Source of the DNA: an uncultured Lachnospiraceae bacterium
Lineage (GTDB): Bacteria > Bacillota > Clostridia > Lachnospirales > Lachnospiraceae
NCBI GenBank assembly: GCA_910589075.1
Contig: CAJUSK010000008.1
Coordinates: 1 to 64,000, forward strand
DNA length: 64,000 nt
Direction of reading: 5' to 3'
Below are positions 42,403 to 52,177 of this stretch, one piece after another. Position numbers and translations under genes: made by a program. The stretch's first letter is position 1. Every line of letters starts with the position of its first letter. Below the pieces are notes generated by a model. It worked only from the letters and a program-made list of their open reading frames with translations, did not search any database and was not told where the DNA came from.

Positions 42403-43893
42403 ATGGCAAAGTGGCAGACAAATACAAATGTTAAGTATCCGTTGAAAATGAAAATTATACTGCTTGTTCTGGTTGCCATCATTCCATTGCTGGGTATTGC
42501 ACTGTATCTGATTACGGCACTGGAGAATTACCGGAGCGCATATGACACGATTGTCAGTAATATGACTGTGGCCAACAATTATAATCTGGATTTTAAAGAG
42601 GAACTGGATGAGAGTATTTACAAACTGGCGGTTGGATACACTTCGTTTGACAGTATACAGGATGACGGGAAACTGCAGGATCCCTATGCGCTGATTGCGG
42701 AGCTGCGCACTGATTTTACAAACCTGATGGCCATTACTACGGACCGGGAAAGTCAGTTATGGCTGGAAAGCCTGCTGCGCAATATTGATACGCTGGAGGA
42801 GCGGATAGACGATGTGAGAGCCAATGTGGAACGGGGCGGCAGATATGATGAAAATATGGAAATGCTGGATAATAATATCTATATTCTGACGGAGCTGATT
42901 CAGGATGATGTGCAGTATTACATTTATTATCAGACAAAGAGCATTGAAAGTCTGACACAGCAGTTAAATGAACAGGCCAGCGCTTTTATCAGGCTCTGTA
43001 TCGGCCTGATTGCGGGAATGGTGCTGCTTGCGGCGTTGATTTCCTCCCTGATTCTGAAAAGCATTACCAATCCCCTGGAGCGGCTTTGCAGGGTGACGGA
43101 ACGGATTGCAAAGGGAGAATTCACCGTCCGTGCGCGGGTTGACAGTCAGGATGAGATTCGTGTGCTTTCTGACAGTGTGGATGATATGGCGGAAAAGTTG
43201 AGAATTATGATCAGCCAGATCAAAGAGGATGAACGAAAAATGCGGCATGCGGAACTGCGCCTTTTGCAGGAACAGATCAATCCCCATTTCCTGTACAATA
43301 CACTGGATACGGTGGTATGGCTGATTGAGGGAAATGAGCTGGAAAAAGCGGTGAATATTGTTGTTTCCCTGTCTGAATTTTTCCGGCTGGTATTGAGCAG
43401 AGGGCAGGAGTTCATCACTATACAGGAAGAAGAACTCCATATTCGGAGTTATCTGGAAATTCAGCAAGTGCGTTACAGTGATATTTTAAAATTTGATATT
43501 TCCATTGATCCGGAGTTGTATCAGTACAAAATATTAAAACTGACCCTCCAGCCTCTTGTGGAAAATTCCCTGTACCATGGCATCAAGTATAAACGGGCAG
43601 AGGGTAGAATTGAAGTGATAGGAACAAGAGAAGGGAATCTGATCCGTTTTCTTGTACGGGATAATGGTGTGGGGATGGAAGAACAGGAACTTTTGAAACT
43701 GCGTGAGGAAATTATGAAACCATGTCAGGAAACGGAAAAAGGGTTTGGCCTGGCAAATGTGAACGAGCGGATTCGTATGAATTTTGGGCCTCAGTATGGG
43801 ATGCAGATTGATTCTGTCAAATATAAGGGGACCTGCGTGAGTATAACAATTCCGATGAAATGTATACAACAGGCAGGAGAGATGGGACGGTAA
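42403..43893 (+). CDS. YesM/LytS-type sensor histidine kinase
   Basis: A 496-residue kinase. Two membrane segments (about 15-35 and 200-222) enclose an extracytoplasmic sensor of about 165 residues. A HAMP region (TNPLERLCRVTERIAKGEF) follows, then the phosphorylation segment with INPHFLYNTLD, then the ATPase motifs NSLYHG and DNGVGM. AGGAGGG precedes ATG 42403. It is followed in two bases by a sugar-binding lipoprotein gene and then by a YesN-type regulator, so sensing via the binding protein is likely. Confidence 0.92.
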   Translation: MAKWQTNTNVKYPLKMKIILLVLVAIIPLLGIALYLITALENYRSAYDTIVSNMTVANNYNLDFKEELDESIYKLAVGYTSFDSIQDDGKLQDPYALIAELRTDFTNLMAITTDRESQLWLESLLRNIDTLEERIDDVRANVERGGRYDENMEMLDNNIYILTELIQDDVQYYIYYQTKSIESLTQQLNEQASAFIRLCIGLIAGMVLLAALISSLILKSITNPLERLCRVTERIAKGEFTVRARVDSQDEIRVLSDSVDDMAEKLRIMISQIKEDERKMRHAELRLLQEQINPHFLYNTLDTVVWLIEGNELEKAVNIVVSLSEFFRLVLSRGQEFITIQEEELHIRSYLEIQQVRYSDILKFDISIDPELYQYKILKLTLQPLVENSLYHGIKYKRAEGRIEVIGTREGNLIRFLVRDNGVGMEEQELLKLREEIMKPCQETEKGFGLANVNERIRMNFGPQYGMQIDSVKYKGTCVSITIPMKCIQQAGEMGR

Positions 43894-43895
43894 AA

Positions 43896-44936
43896 ATGGG
43901 CAAAGGTAAATGGAAACAGGCAGGAGCGGTTCTAATGGCAACGCTGTTGTTGCTGACACAGGGGGGCTGTGGTGTGTTTCGGGATATTGTCCCCAGAGAA
44001 ACGGATGAGCCGGAGGGACATGCCCGCATACAGGATAACGGAGAGCTGATTATTGTGGGCTTTTCACAGATTGGCAGCGAATCCATATGGCGGACAGCTA
44101 ACACTGCTTCTGTGGAGCGGGCTTTGACAAAGGAAAAGGGATATTTTCTGATTTCTGATAATGCCAGACAAAAACAGGAAAATCAGATTAAGGCAATCCG
44201 CAGCTATATTTCCCAGAGGGTAGATTATATTGTGTTTTCCCCAATAACGGAAGATGGCTGGGACACGGTGCTGGAAGAGGCAAGGGATGCCGGAATACCG
44301 GTGATTTTGATGGATCGCATGGCAAATGTGGACGAATCTCTGTATGCCACACGGATCTGCACGGATGTGACCAAAGAAGGGGAGAAAGCCGCAAGATGGC
44401 TGGAAGGCGATCTGAAAGAAAAGAACAGATTGCACGACGATATCAATATTGTTGTCTTACAGGGGACGCTGGGGTCCTCATCAGAACTGGAAAGGACGGC
44501 GGGATTTGAGTCCATTGCCGCCCAACATGGTAACTGGCATATTCTGGACAGACAGACAGGGGATTTTACGACCGCCAAGGGCAAAGAGGTTATGGAGCAG
44601 TTCCTGAAAACCTATGCGGATATTGATGTGGTGGTGTCTCAGAATGATGATATGACTTTTGGCGCTATAGAGGCCATCGAGGAAGCGGGGCTGACCACCG
44701 GCGTAGGAGGGGACATTATCATTATTTCTTTTGATGCCGTGCGGGATGCGCTGAAACTTGTGCAGGCTGGTAAAATCAATGTGGATATAGAATGCAATCC
44801 GGAACAGGGCGAATATTTGGATATGGTAATACAGAAGCTGGAGCGGGGGGAGCCTCTGGAAAAGGTATATATGGTGGAAGAAATGGTATTTACCCAGAGA
44901 AATGTATCCGGATATCTGGAGAGCAGAACTTATTAA
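43896..44936 (+). CDS. sugar-binding lipoprotein of the sensory operon
   Basis: A 346-residue type I periplasmic-binding protein with a lipobox QGGC. It is clearly homologous to the YtfQ-like binding protein at 48368: both have WRTANT, DYIV.PI...GWDTVL.EA.DAGIPVI and GDIIIISFDA. No transporter genes are in its own operon. It sits between the kinase and regulator genes, with two bases to the kinase stop. It is more likely a sensor subunit than a transport subunit, comparable to XylFII with LytS in clostridia. Confidence 0.87.
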   Translation: MGKGKWKQAGAVLMATLLLLTQGGCGVFRDIVPRETDEPEGHARIQDNGELIIVGFSQIGSESIWRTANTASVERALTKEKGYFLISDNARQKQENQIKAIRSYISQRVDYIVFSPITEDGWDTVLEEARDAGIPVILMDRMANVDESLYATRICTDVTKEGEKAARWLEGDLKEKNRLHDDINIVVLQGTLGSSSELERTAGFESIAAQHGNWHILDRQTGDFTTAKGKEVMEQFLKTYADIDVVVSQNDDMTFGAIEAIEEAGLTTGVGGDIIIISFDAVRDALKLVQAGKINVDIECNPEQGEYLDMVIQKLERGEPLEKVYMVEEMVFTQRNVSGYLESRTY

Positions 44937-45016
44937 AGCATGTGCTTCTCCGCTCATATGGGAGGCGTATGATAAGGCAGGGAACAATGGAAATCCCGCA
45001 CAGAGGAGGCGTATAT

Positions 45017-46645
45017 ATGTTAAAAGTTTTTCTGGTAGAAGATGAGAGCATTGTCAGAGAAGGGCTGCGGGATAATATTTTGTGGCAGCAGTATGGGTAT
45101 CAGTTTGCAGGTGAAGCCGGGGATGGTGAGATGGCTTTGCCGCTGATCCGGAAGGTGAAGCCGGATTTGTTGATTACAGATATTAAAATGCCGTTTATGG
45201 ACGGGCTGGCGTTATCCAGAATCGTCAGCGCAGAATTTCCCCAGATGAAAATTCTCATTATCAGCGGGTATGATGATTTTGAATATGCCAGACAGGCGAT
45301 TTCTGTGGGGGTGGAGCAATATTTGCTAAAGCCAATAACCCGGTCTGCTCTTCAGAAAGTGCTGGTGGAAATACGTGAAAAGATTGAGAATCAGAGAGAA
45401 CAGGAAGGGTATCTGGATAAGTTCAAAGAAGAGATGCTGGAGTATGAACAGTTTTCCAGAAGAAATTTTTTTGAAAAAGTATTTGAAGGGCATCTTTCCG
45501 TGCAGGAGATTTATGAGCAGGCTCAGCGGCTCTCTCTGGAGATGGACGCGGAGGGCTACAATCTGGCAATGGTCAGCCTGTGGGAAAAACGGGATATGCA
45601 GGAACGCAGCCAGGATTCCCGCCTGATTGCAGGGAAACGGGAAGAACTGACCCGTTATTTTCTGCGTTATCCGGAGTATCTTATGTTTCGCTGGAATATT
45701 AATACGTATGGCATTCTCATGAAGGGCGAGGAAGCGCAGATGGAGGAACTGCGCAAACGTTGTCAGGAACATATTGTCAATATCTGTTCCGGTGATGACG
45801 GGGAGATGGAGTGGTATCTGGCCATTGGTGAGCCGGTGGCGCGCCTGAGTATGCTGCCACAGGTTTACAGCAAGGTGAATCATATGATGTCTTATCGCTT
45901 TCTGAAACCGGGACAGCATATCCTGACGATGGAAAACGATGCGTTACCTGGTTTCCGCCAGGAGAGAGATGGCGGTTTTCTGGGCGGTGTGGATATTGCG
46001 AAAGCAGATCCGGAAATTATCCGGGGATTTCTCATGCGGGGACAGTTGGAGGAAATTGAAGACTTTGTAGACGGCTATCTTGAGAGCCAGAAGCAGGCAC
46101 TGCAATCCAGAATGTTCCGGGATTATCTGATGCTCAGTATCCGCTTTACAACCATCGCATTTGTGGAAAAGCTGGGATTTCAGCAGGAAGAACTACTGAA
46201 AGATACCTGTTCGGACACGATGATGAGCGCGGGACTGAGCGTGGAGGAAATGAAACCTTATATGCAGGAACTGTTGCAGCGTGCCATTGAACTGAGCAAC
46301 CGTGCCATGGACAGCCAGGGGAAGAAACTGATTAAAAAAGCAATGGGATATATAGATGAAAACTATATGAAGGAATCCATTTCATTGAATGAGGTAGCCG
46401 GTGCAGTGGAAGTCAGCGCCAATTATTTCAGTACGGTATTCAGCCAGGAAATGAAAATGACATTTACGGAGTATATCACACAGAAACGCATGGAACAGGC
46501 GAAACAACTGCTCCGCCAGACAGAAAAGCATACGGGTGAGATTGCGTCGGAAGTGGGGTTTCGGGACCCGCATTATTTCAGCTTTGTGTTTAAAAAGACA
46601 CAGGGATGCACACCGAGGGAGTATCGGGGTGGTGGGAAAGGGTAG
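45017..46645 (+). CDS. YesN-type AraC-family response regulator
   Basis: A 542-residue two-component regulator. The receiver domain (1-120) has acidic EDE near the N-terminus, Asp55 in TDIKMPFMDG and Lys in LLKPIT. A long middle region follows. The AraC helix-turn-helix pair at the C-terminus includes VSANYFSTVFSQEMKMTFTEYI and IASEVGFRDPHYFS. ATG 45017 has GAGGAGG upstream. It should control the sugar transporter at 48368 in response to the kinase at 42403. Confidence 0.93.
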   Translation: MLKVFLVEDESIVREGLRDNILWQQYGYQFAGEAGDGEMALPLIRKVKPDLLITDIKMPFMDGLALSRIVSAEFPQMKILIISGYDDFEYARQAISVGVEQYLLKPITRSALQKVLVEIREKIENQREQEGYLDKFKEEMLEYEQFSRRNFFEKVFEGHLSVQEIYEQAQRLSLEMDAEGYNLAMVSLWEKRDMQERSQDSRLIAGKREELTRYFLRYPEYLMFRWNINTYGILMKGEEAQMEELRKRCQEHIVNICSGDDGEMEWYLAIGEPVARLSMLPQVYSKVNHMMSYRFLKPGQHILTMENDALPGFRQERDGGFLGGVDIAKADPEIIRGFLMRGQLEEIEDFVDGYLESQKQALQSRMFRDYLMLSIRFTTIAFVEKLGFQQEELLKDTCSDTMMSAGLSVEEMKPYMQELLQRAIELSNRAMDSQGKKLIKKAMGYIDENYMKESISLNEVAGAVEVSANYFSTVFSQEMKMTFTEYITQKRMEQAKQLLRQTEKHTGEIASEVGFRDPHYFSFVFKKTQGCTPREYRGGGKG

Positions 46646-46767
46646 GGAGGAAGTTGCCCTGACTACTCTGCAAAAGCGCAACACAGAACTATGATTGCTT
46701 ATAAAGCATTAAAAAACAATGCGAAAATATCCGATGTTTGTTATCTGTGGTACAAATATGGGGATAG

Positions 46768-47871
46768 TCAGGTTTCATGCCGGTGCTTATTTCCCTGCTC
46801 CACCCATACTGTGTCACTTTCCTTTTCAACCAGTCTCCATGACAGCTCTTCCGAAAAAACAGATTCTCCGTGTATCATACGCAGCAGAATGGAGGCGGCG
46901 GCAGTTCCCATCTCATGTTCTTTGTGTGAGAGGGAAGTAATTCGAACGGAACCCAGCTCACTCATATAGCTGTTGTCAAAGGACACGACAGAAATATCCT
47001 CCGGAACCCGGATATTTGCATATTGCAGTTCTCTGATCAGCCAATAGGCGATTTCATCATTCTGGCAGATCAGGGCAGAACAGACCGGGGCGTATCTGCG
47101 GATAAAAGCAGTCAGAAATCCGGTATCGGACCGGCTTTCCAGCGCCTCCAGGTCGGCAGAAGTATACCAGGTGATCAGCTCATCGGAAACGGGAATGCTG
47201 AAATCTCTCAGTGCGGCCGTGAAACCCTGATACCGTTCAAGTCCCGGCAAATCGTCAATCTGGAATATTCCCCCAATTCGGGCGTGTCCTTTTCGAATCA
47301 GATATTTTCCCAGCAGATAACCTCCATAATAATTGTCATCCCGGATATAGACAGAGGCCGGAAAGGCCGGATAGTGCCCTTTAATAAAGCAAATAGCCAC
47401 CCCTCGTTTGCGCAGCCGTTCAAAGAGATCCAGATTGGGATTGGGCAAGGCCGTTTTTGTGCCCTGCACAATCATGCCTCTGATGGAAGAGGCAGTCAGT
47501 GCTTCCAGAATGTTTCGTTCTTCGGCAATTTTGAAACCGGTGGAATATACATCCGTGGTATATCCTTTTTCTCTGAGAATGGATTTCATATCTGACAGAA
47601 GGGAAGGGGCCGTATATTCTTCCGCCTGATTGACAATCAGGGCAATCCGGTTTTTCATGGCGCCCAGGCCGGTGGCCCAGGAACCGCTGCCACAACGTTT
47701 TTCAATCAGTCCTTCCCCGGCCAGGACCTGCAGTGCAGTTCGGACTGTCTGACGGCTTATCCGGTATTGGCTGCAAAGGCTGTTTTCGGAAGGAAGTTTG
47801 TATATATTGCCTGTGTTTTTCAGGATTTCTTCCCGTAATATATTGGCCAGGCGGATATACTTTGGCGGCAT
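46768..47871 (-). CDS. GntR-HTH/LacI-sensor transcriptional regulator (AraR-like)
   Basis: A 367-residue repressor-type protein. The N-terminal GntR winged helix (LPSENSLCSQYRISRQTVRTALQVL) is joined to a LacI/PBP-I sugar sensor domain (ENILEALTASSIRGMIVQG, ARIGGIFQIDDLPG, VVSFDNSYMSELG). It is homologous to the regulator at 62549 and to Bacillus AraR. It is divergent from the transporter at 48368, which it probably controls from the shared 496-base region. The sugar may be a pentose or galactose-type sugar; that is inference. Confidence 0.88.
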   Translation of the reverse strand: MPPKYIRLANILREEILKNTGNIYKLPSENSLCSQYRISRQTVRTALQVLAGEGLIEKRCGSGSWATGLGAMKNRIALIVNQAEEYTAPSLLSDMKSILREKGYTTDVYSTGFKIAEERNILEALTASSIRGMIVQGTKTALPNPNLDLFERLRKRGVAICFIKGHYPAFPASVYIRDDNYYGGYLLGKYLIRKGHARIGGIFQIDDLPGLERYQGFTAALRDFSIPVSDELITWYTSADLEALESRSDTGFLTAFIRRYAPVCSALICQNDEIAYWLIRELQYANIRVPEDISVVSFDNSYMSELGSVRITSLSHKEHEMGTAAASILLRMIHGESVFSEELSWRLVEKESDTVWVEQGNKHRHET

Positions 47872-48367
47872 GGGTATTTTCTCTCTTTCAGGATTGTTTT
47901 TGTAAACATGCAGACGAAACCATCGTTATCTGATTCTTTATTCTTTATAGCACATATCCTGCCAGAAAGAAATCATAAAAATTTCCCGAATGCCAGGCGT
48001 ACTGATAAGTTTTTCTCAGGGGCCTGTATTTTTTTTGGCAAATAAAGGCTGGAAAAAGAATGAAAAATGAACAAATTATGAACAAATAAGAAAAGTGACA
48101 AAAAAGAAGGATGGAATAATGTGTAAATTTTTAAGGTTATTTGTAGTAAAAAAGAGCAAAATTCATAAAAAAATACCCATTTAGAAAACAAAAATGAACA
48201 AAAACAAAAATCTGTATTGTTTATTAAAAATTTAAAATAAACCTGTATTGGATATAGTGACAAACCTGAAAAAACGGCCAAACTTTCATTGACTGCTGAC
48301 AGACTTTATGAAAAAATAGAATTACAGAACGGCGACAACGCCGGATAAGAAAGGGAGGATATTTGAC
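47872..48367. promoter_or_regulatory. divergent regulatory region, sugar transporter
   Basis: A 496-base gene-free, AT-rich region between the regulator and the binding-protein gene. It holds an interrupted palindrome, GTTTATT (48219-48225) and AATAAAC (48236-48242), flanked by two direct copies of CTGTATTG (48212-48219, 48243-48250), a plausible operator. TTGACT at 48289 is a possible -35, but a matching -10 is not clear. No small ORF with a ribosome site was seen. Confidence 0.5.
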
Positions 48368-49477
48368 ATGTTAAGAAAGAAACTGGCAGTATTGCTTGCG
48401 ACAGCTATGGTTGCAGCAGTAGCAGCAGGATGCGGCGGCGCAGATAATACATCAGCACCGGCAGCAGATGCACCGGCGACAGAAGACGCAGCACCTGCAG
48501 AAGATGCAGCACCTGCAGAGGATGCAGCAGCAGACGACGGAGAGGCAGCGGCACCGGCAGCAAGCGGTGATGTAATTACAGTTGGTTATGCACAGGTTGG
48601 ACATGAATCTGACTGGCGTACAGCCAATACACAGAATTACCAGGACGTATTCTGCGAAGCAAACGGATATGAACTGAGCCTGATCGACTGTGATAATGAC
48701 AACGCAGCACAGTTGGAAGCAGTTCGTAACTTTATTACACAGCAGCTTGACTATATCGTGATTGCTCCGATTGAGACAGCAGGATGGGATACAGTACTTC
48801 AGGAAGCACAGGATGCAGGCATCCCGGTGATCATCGCTGACCGTGAGATTGCAGCAGACGCTTCTATGTATGATGCGTGGGTAGGTACCAACACAAAGAA
48901 CGAAGGTATTACAGCAGGTAACTGGCTGGCAGAATACCTGGATGGCAAGGAAGCAAAGATTCTTGTGATTGAAGGCTCTGTAGGCGCTTCCGCAACACTG
49001 GGACGTTCCGAAGGCTTCAACGAAGTTGCAAAAGAGCACAGCGAATGGGAGATTCTTGATTCTCAGTCCGGTGATTTCACACAGGATGGCGGACAGGAAG
49101 TTATGGAATCCTTCATTAAATCTTATGAAGGCCAGTTCAATGTAGTTGTATGCCACAACGATAATGAAGCATATGGCGCAATGGACGCAATGGACGCAGC
49201 AGGCATCAAATATGGTGTTGATGGCGACGTTATCATCATCTCCTTCGATGCTACTCATGACGGACTTCAGTATACACTGGATGGAAAGATCAACTGCAAC
49301 GTAGAGTGTAACCCGATTCAGGCAGCAGTTGTTGCAGAAGTTATCCAGAAAATGCAGAACGGCGAAGATTATGAGGCTACCACACTGGTAAATGATGAAG
49401 CATTTGTTGCACCTGGAATTGAAAGCCAGCATGCTACAACAATGACAGAAGAAATTTTAGCAGGCCGCGCTTACTAA
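48368..49477 (+). CDS. sugar ABC transporter substrate-binding lipoprotein (YtfQ-like)
   Basis: A 369-residue lipoprotein with lipobox AAGC and an Ala/Pro/Glu/Asp linker (about 25-63). The type I periplasmic-binding domain contains GYAQVGHESDWRTANT, close to YtfQ, the galactofuranose/galactose-type binding protein of E. coli. It heads a four-gene transporter set. A hairpin at 49501 separates it from the ATPase. Codon use is markedly GCA/GAA-rich and regular, as expected for a highly expressed gene. Confidence 0.92.
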   Translation: MLRKKLAVLLATAMVAAVAAGCGGADNTSAPAADAPATEDAAPAEDAAPAEDAAADDGEAAAPAASGDVITVGYAQVGHESDWRTANTQNYQDVFCEANGYELSLIDCDNDNAAQLEAVRNFITQQLDYIVIAPIETAGWDTVLQEAQDAGIPVIIADREIAADASMYDAWVGTNTKNEGITAGNWLAEYLDGKEAKILVIEGSVGASATLGRSEGFNEVAKEHSEWEILDSQSGDFTQDGGQEVMESFIKSYEGQFNVVVCHNDNEAYGAMDAMDAAGIKYGVDGDVIIISFDATHDGLQYTLDGKINCNVECNPIQAAVVAEVIQKMQNGEDYEATTLVNDEAFVAPGIESQHATTMTEEILAGRAY

Positions 49478-49500
49478 GATAGAACAGGTTCTGGTATTAT

Positions 49501-49533
49501 ATAGGGAGGGAATCCTTCAGGAATCCCTCCCTA
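49501..49533 (+). terminator. attenuator hairpin after the binding-protein gene
   Basis: ATAGGGAGGGA and TCCCTCCCTAT form a perfect 11-bp stem with ATTT following. It should reduce read-through into the ATPase and permease genes. Confidence 0.8.
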
Positions 49534-49596
49534 TATTTCTAAACGCATGATAAATGCTGTAGTATGATGGGGAAATGTAAGGCAGGAGGTAGAAGG

Positions 49597-51120
49597 ATGG
49601 ATAGTAATATCGCTTTGACAATGCGGGGTATCTGTATGACGTTCCCTGGAGTAAAAGCTCTGGACAATGTGGATTTTACATTGCGCAAGGGCGAAATCCG
49701 GGCATTGATGGGGGAGAACGGCGCCGGTAAGTCCACATTGATTAAGTGCCTGACAGGTGTAAACAAGTTTGAGGCCGGAGAGATTCATGTAGATGGAATT
49801 GAAGGGCCCATTGTCAATAAGGATACGATGGATGCGCAACATAAGGGGATCTCTACAGTATATCAGGAGGTGAACCTGTGCCCGAACCTGTCGGTTGCAG
49901 AAAACCTGTATATTGGCCGGGAACCTCTGACAAAGATTAAGACGGTTGACCGCCGTAAGATGAACCAGATGGCAGCGCAGCTTATGAAAGATCTGGATCT
50001 TGACATTGAAGTCACACAAAATCTGGAAAATTATTCACTGGCATTGCAGCAGATGATTGCGATTGCCCGTGCTGTTGATATGAAAAGTAAAGTTCTGATT
50101 CTGGATGAACCCACATCTTCGCTGGATGATAAAGAAGTTGAAATGCTGTTTAAGATGATGCGTTCTCTGAGAGAACAGGGAGTCGGGATTGTATTCGTTA
50201 CTCATTTCCTGGAGCAGGTGTATGAGGTGTGTGATGGCATTACGGTATTGCGGAACGGAACGCTGGTAGGAGAATACACGGTTGAGGAGCTGCCCAGGGT
50301 GAAGCTGGTGGCGGCTATGATGGGAAAAGATTTTGACGATCTGGCCTCCATTAAGCCGGAGGGCAGCGGCAATATGTCGGATGCGCCTCTGGAAATTGAG
50401 GCGAGAGGCCTGAGCCATGCCGGGAAAATCAAACCCTTTGACCTGGATATACATAAAGGCGAGGTAGTGGGGCTGACGGGTCTTCTGGGAAGCGGAAGAA
50501 GCGAACTGGCCAGAACAATTTACGGCGCAGACCGTGCACAGACCGGTACGCTCAAGGTGAACGGAAAAGAGGCAAAGATTAAAAATCCCATTGATGCAAT
50601 GAATCTGGGGATGGGCCTTTTGCCGGATGACAGGAAGGCAGAAGGTATTATCGGAGACTTATCCGTTAGAGAAAATATCATTCTCGCAATGCAGGCGAAG
50701 GCAGGTATTTTTAAAAGAATACCTATGGCAAAACAGATTGAAATTGCTGATCAATACATAGAAATGCTCAGTATTAAAACGGCAACCCGTGATACATTGA
50801 TTAAACAGCTTTCAGGTGGAAACCAGCAGAAGGCGATTCTTGCCAGATGGCTGGCGACAGATCCGGATTTCCTGGTATTGGATGAACCTACGAGAGGTAT
50901 TGACATTGGTACGAAAACAGAAATCCAGAAGCTGGTTATCAAATTGGCACAGGAAGGAAAGAGTCTGATCTTTATTTCTTCTGAGATTGAAGAAATGCTG
51001 CGTACCTGTAACCGAATGGCAGTTCTGCGCGATGGTTCCAAGGTTGGAGAGATAACGGCAGACGAAATGAGCCAGGAAGGTGTCATGAAGGCTATTGCAG
51101 GAGGTGGAGCAAGTGAGTAG
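49597..51120 (+). CDS. sugar ABC transporter ATPase (YtfR-like)
   Basis: A 507-residue double-domain ATPase of the RbsA/YtfR type. The first half has GENGAGKST and a degenerate signature; the second half has GLLGSGRSE, LSGGNQQKA and LDEPTRGIDIG. AGGAGGT lies six bases before ATG 49597. It overlaps the first permease gene by 8 bases. Confidence 0.93.
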   Translation: MDSNIALTMRGICMTFPGVKALDNVDFTLRKGEIRALMGENGAGKSTLIKCLTGVNKFEAGEIHVDGIEGPIVNKDTMDAQHKGISTVYQEVNLCPNLSVAENLYIGREPLTKIKTVDRRKMNQMAAQLMKDLDLDIEVTQNLENYSLALQQMIAIARAVDMKSKVLILDEPTSSLDDKEVEMLFKMMRSLREQGVGIVFVTHFLEQVYEVCDGITVLRNGTLVGEYTVEELPRVKLVAAMMGKDFDDLASIKPEGSGNMSDAPLEIEARGLSHAGKIKPFDLDIHKGEVVGLTGLLGSGRSELARTIYGADRAQTGTLKVNGKEAKIKNPIDAMNLGMGLLPDDRKAEGIIGDLSVRENIILAMQAKAGIFKRIPMAKQIEIADQYIEMLSIKTATRDTLIKQLSGGNQQKAILARWLATDPDFLVLDEPTRGIDIGTKTEIQKLVIKLAQEGKSLIFISSEIEEMLRTCNRMAVLRDGSKVGEITADEMSQEGVMKAIAGGGASE

Positions 51121-52177
51121 TTTGAAAAATTTAACGAAAAAACAATTATTTCTGCCGATTTTCAGTATGATACTGGTTATGCTGATCAATGTAATCTATG
51201 ATATTGCATGTGGCAATGCACCCCTTTCATTTTTTCAGATCGCTATTAAAAATGATGTTTTATATGGACGTCTGATTGATGTTCTGAACCGCGGCAGTGA
51301 AGTTGCGATTCTGGCCATTGGTATGACGCTGGTTGTATCATCTTCTGCCGGCACAGATATTTCTGTTGGATCTGTTATGAGCCTTTCCGGTGGTTTCTGT
51401 TGTATGCTGCTTGCAGGATATGGAGTGGCTCGTGCCAATTCCTATGCCCTGCCTCTCTGGGTGGGACTTTTGGGCGGTGTTCTGGTTGCATGTGTATGCG
51501 GCCTGTTCAATGGTTTCCTGGTAGCTTATCTGAATATCCAGCCCATGGTGGCGACGCTGATTTTATGGTCTGCGGGCCGGGCCATTGGTTTGCTGCTGTG
51601 CAACAGCCAGATTGTGTATGTGCGTGTGCCTTCCTTCCAGGTATTCGGTTCTTATGTGGGTATCCTTCCCACACCGATTCTGATTGCGGCGGTCTGTATT
51701 TTGATTGCGGCGCTGGTACTGCGCTTTACAGCATTGGGGACTTTTATCCAGAGTGTAGGTATTAATAAAAAGGCGGCAAGGATTTCCGGTTTTAATTCTT
51801 CCAAGATTATTCTGATTACCTATGTGATTTGCGGGCTTTGTGCCGGTATTGCCGGTCTGACAGCTACCTCGCGCATTTATTCCGCAGATACGAACAATAT
51901 CGGTCTGAATATGGAACTGGATGCGATTCTGTCAGTTGCGCTGGGAGGAAACAGTCTGGGGGGCGGTAAGTTTAATCTGGCCGGTTCACTCATTGGTGCT
52001 TATACAATACAGGCAATTACAACGACGATGTATGCGCTGGGAATATCTTCTGCACAGGCGCCGGTATTTAAGGCAATCGTTGTTATTCTGATTGTTGTTC
52101 TGCAGGCTGAGCCTGTCAAGGATTACTTTAAGAAGATATCCGCCAGAAAAGCAGCAAAGGAGGCGAAAGCAGCATGA
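51113..52177 (+). CDS. sugar ABC transporter permease (YtfT-like)
   Basis: A 354-residue RbsC-type permease with about ten membrane helices. TDISVGSVMSLSGG and the conserved cytoplasmic loop near the C-terminus (AILSVALGGNSLGGG) fit the family. The start is GTG, overlapping the ATPase stop. It pairs with the next permease, forming a heterodimer as in YtfT-YjfF. Confidence 0.92.
   Translation: MSSLKNLTKKQLFLPIFSMILVMLINVIYDIACGNAPLSFFQIAIKNDVLYGRLIDVLNRGSEVAILAIGMTLVVSSSAGTDISVGSVMSLSGGFCCMLLAGYGVARANSYALPLWVGLLGGVLVACVCGLFNGFLVAYLNIQPMVATLILWSAGRAIGLLLCNSQIVYVRVPSFQVFGSYVGILPTPILIAAVCILIAALVLRFTALGTFIQSVGINKKAARISGFNSSKIILITYVICGLCAGIAGLTATSRIYSADTNNIGLNMELDAILSVALGGNSLGGGKFNLAGSLIGAYTIQAITTTMYALGISSAQAPVFKAIVVILIVVLQAEPVKDYFKKISARKAAKEAKAA

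Noticed and set aside
44792..45016. N-terminal extension of the response regulator into the binding-protein gene
   Set aside because: The receiver domain begins at ATG 45017, which has a strong GAGGAGG; the extension reads through the coding sequence of the upstream gene.
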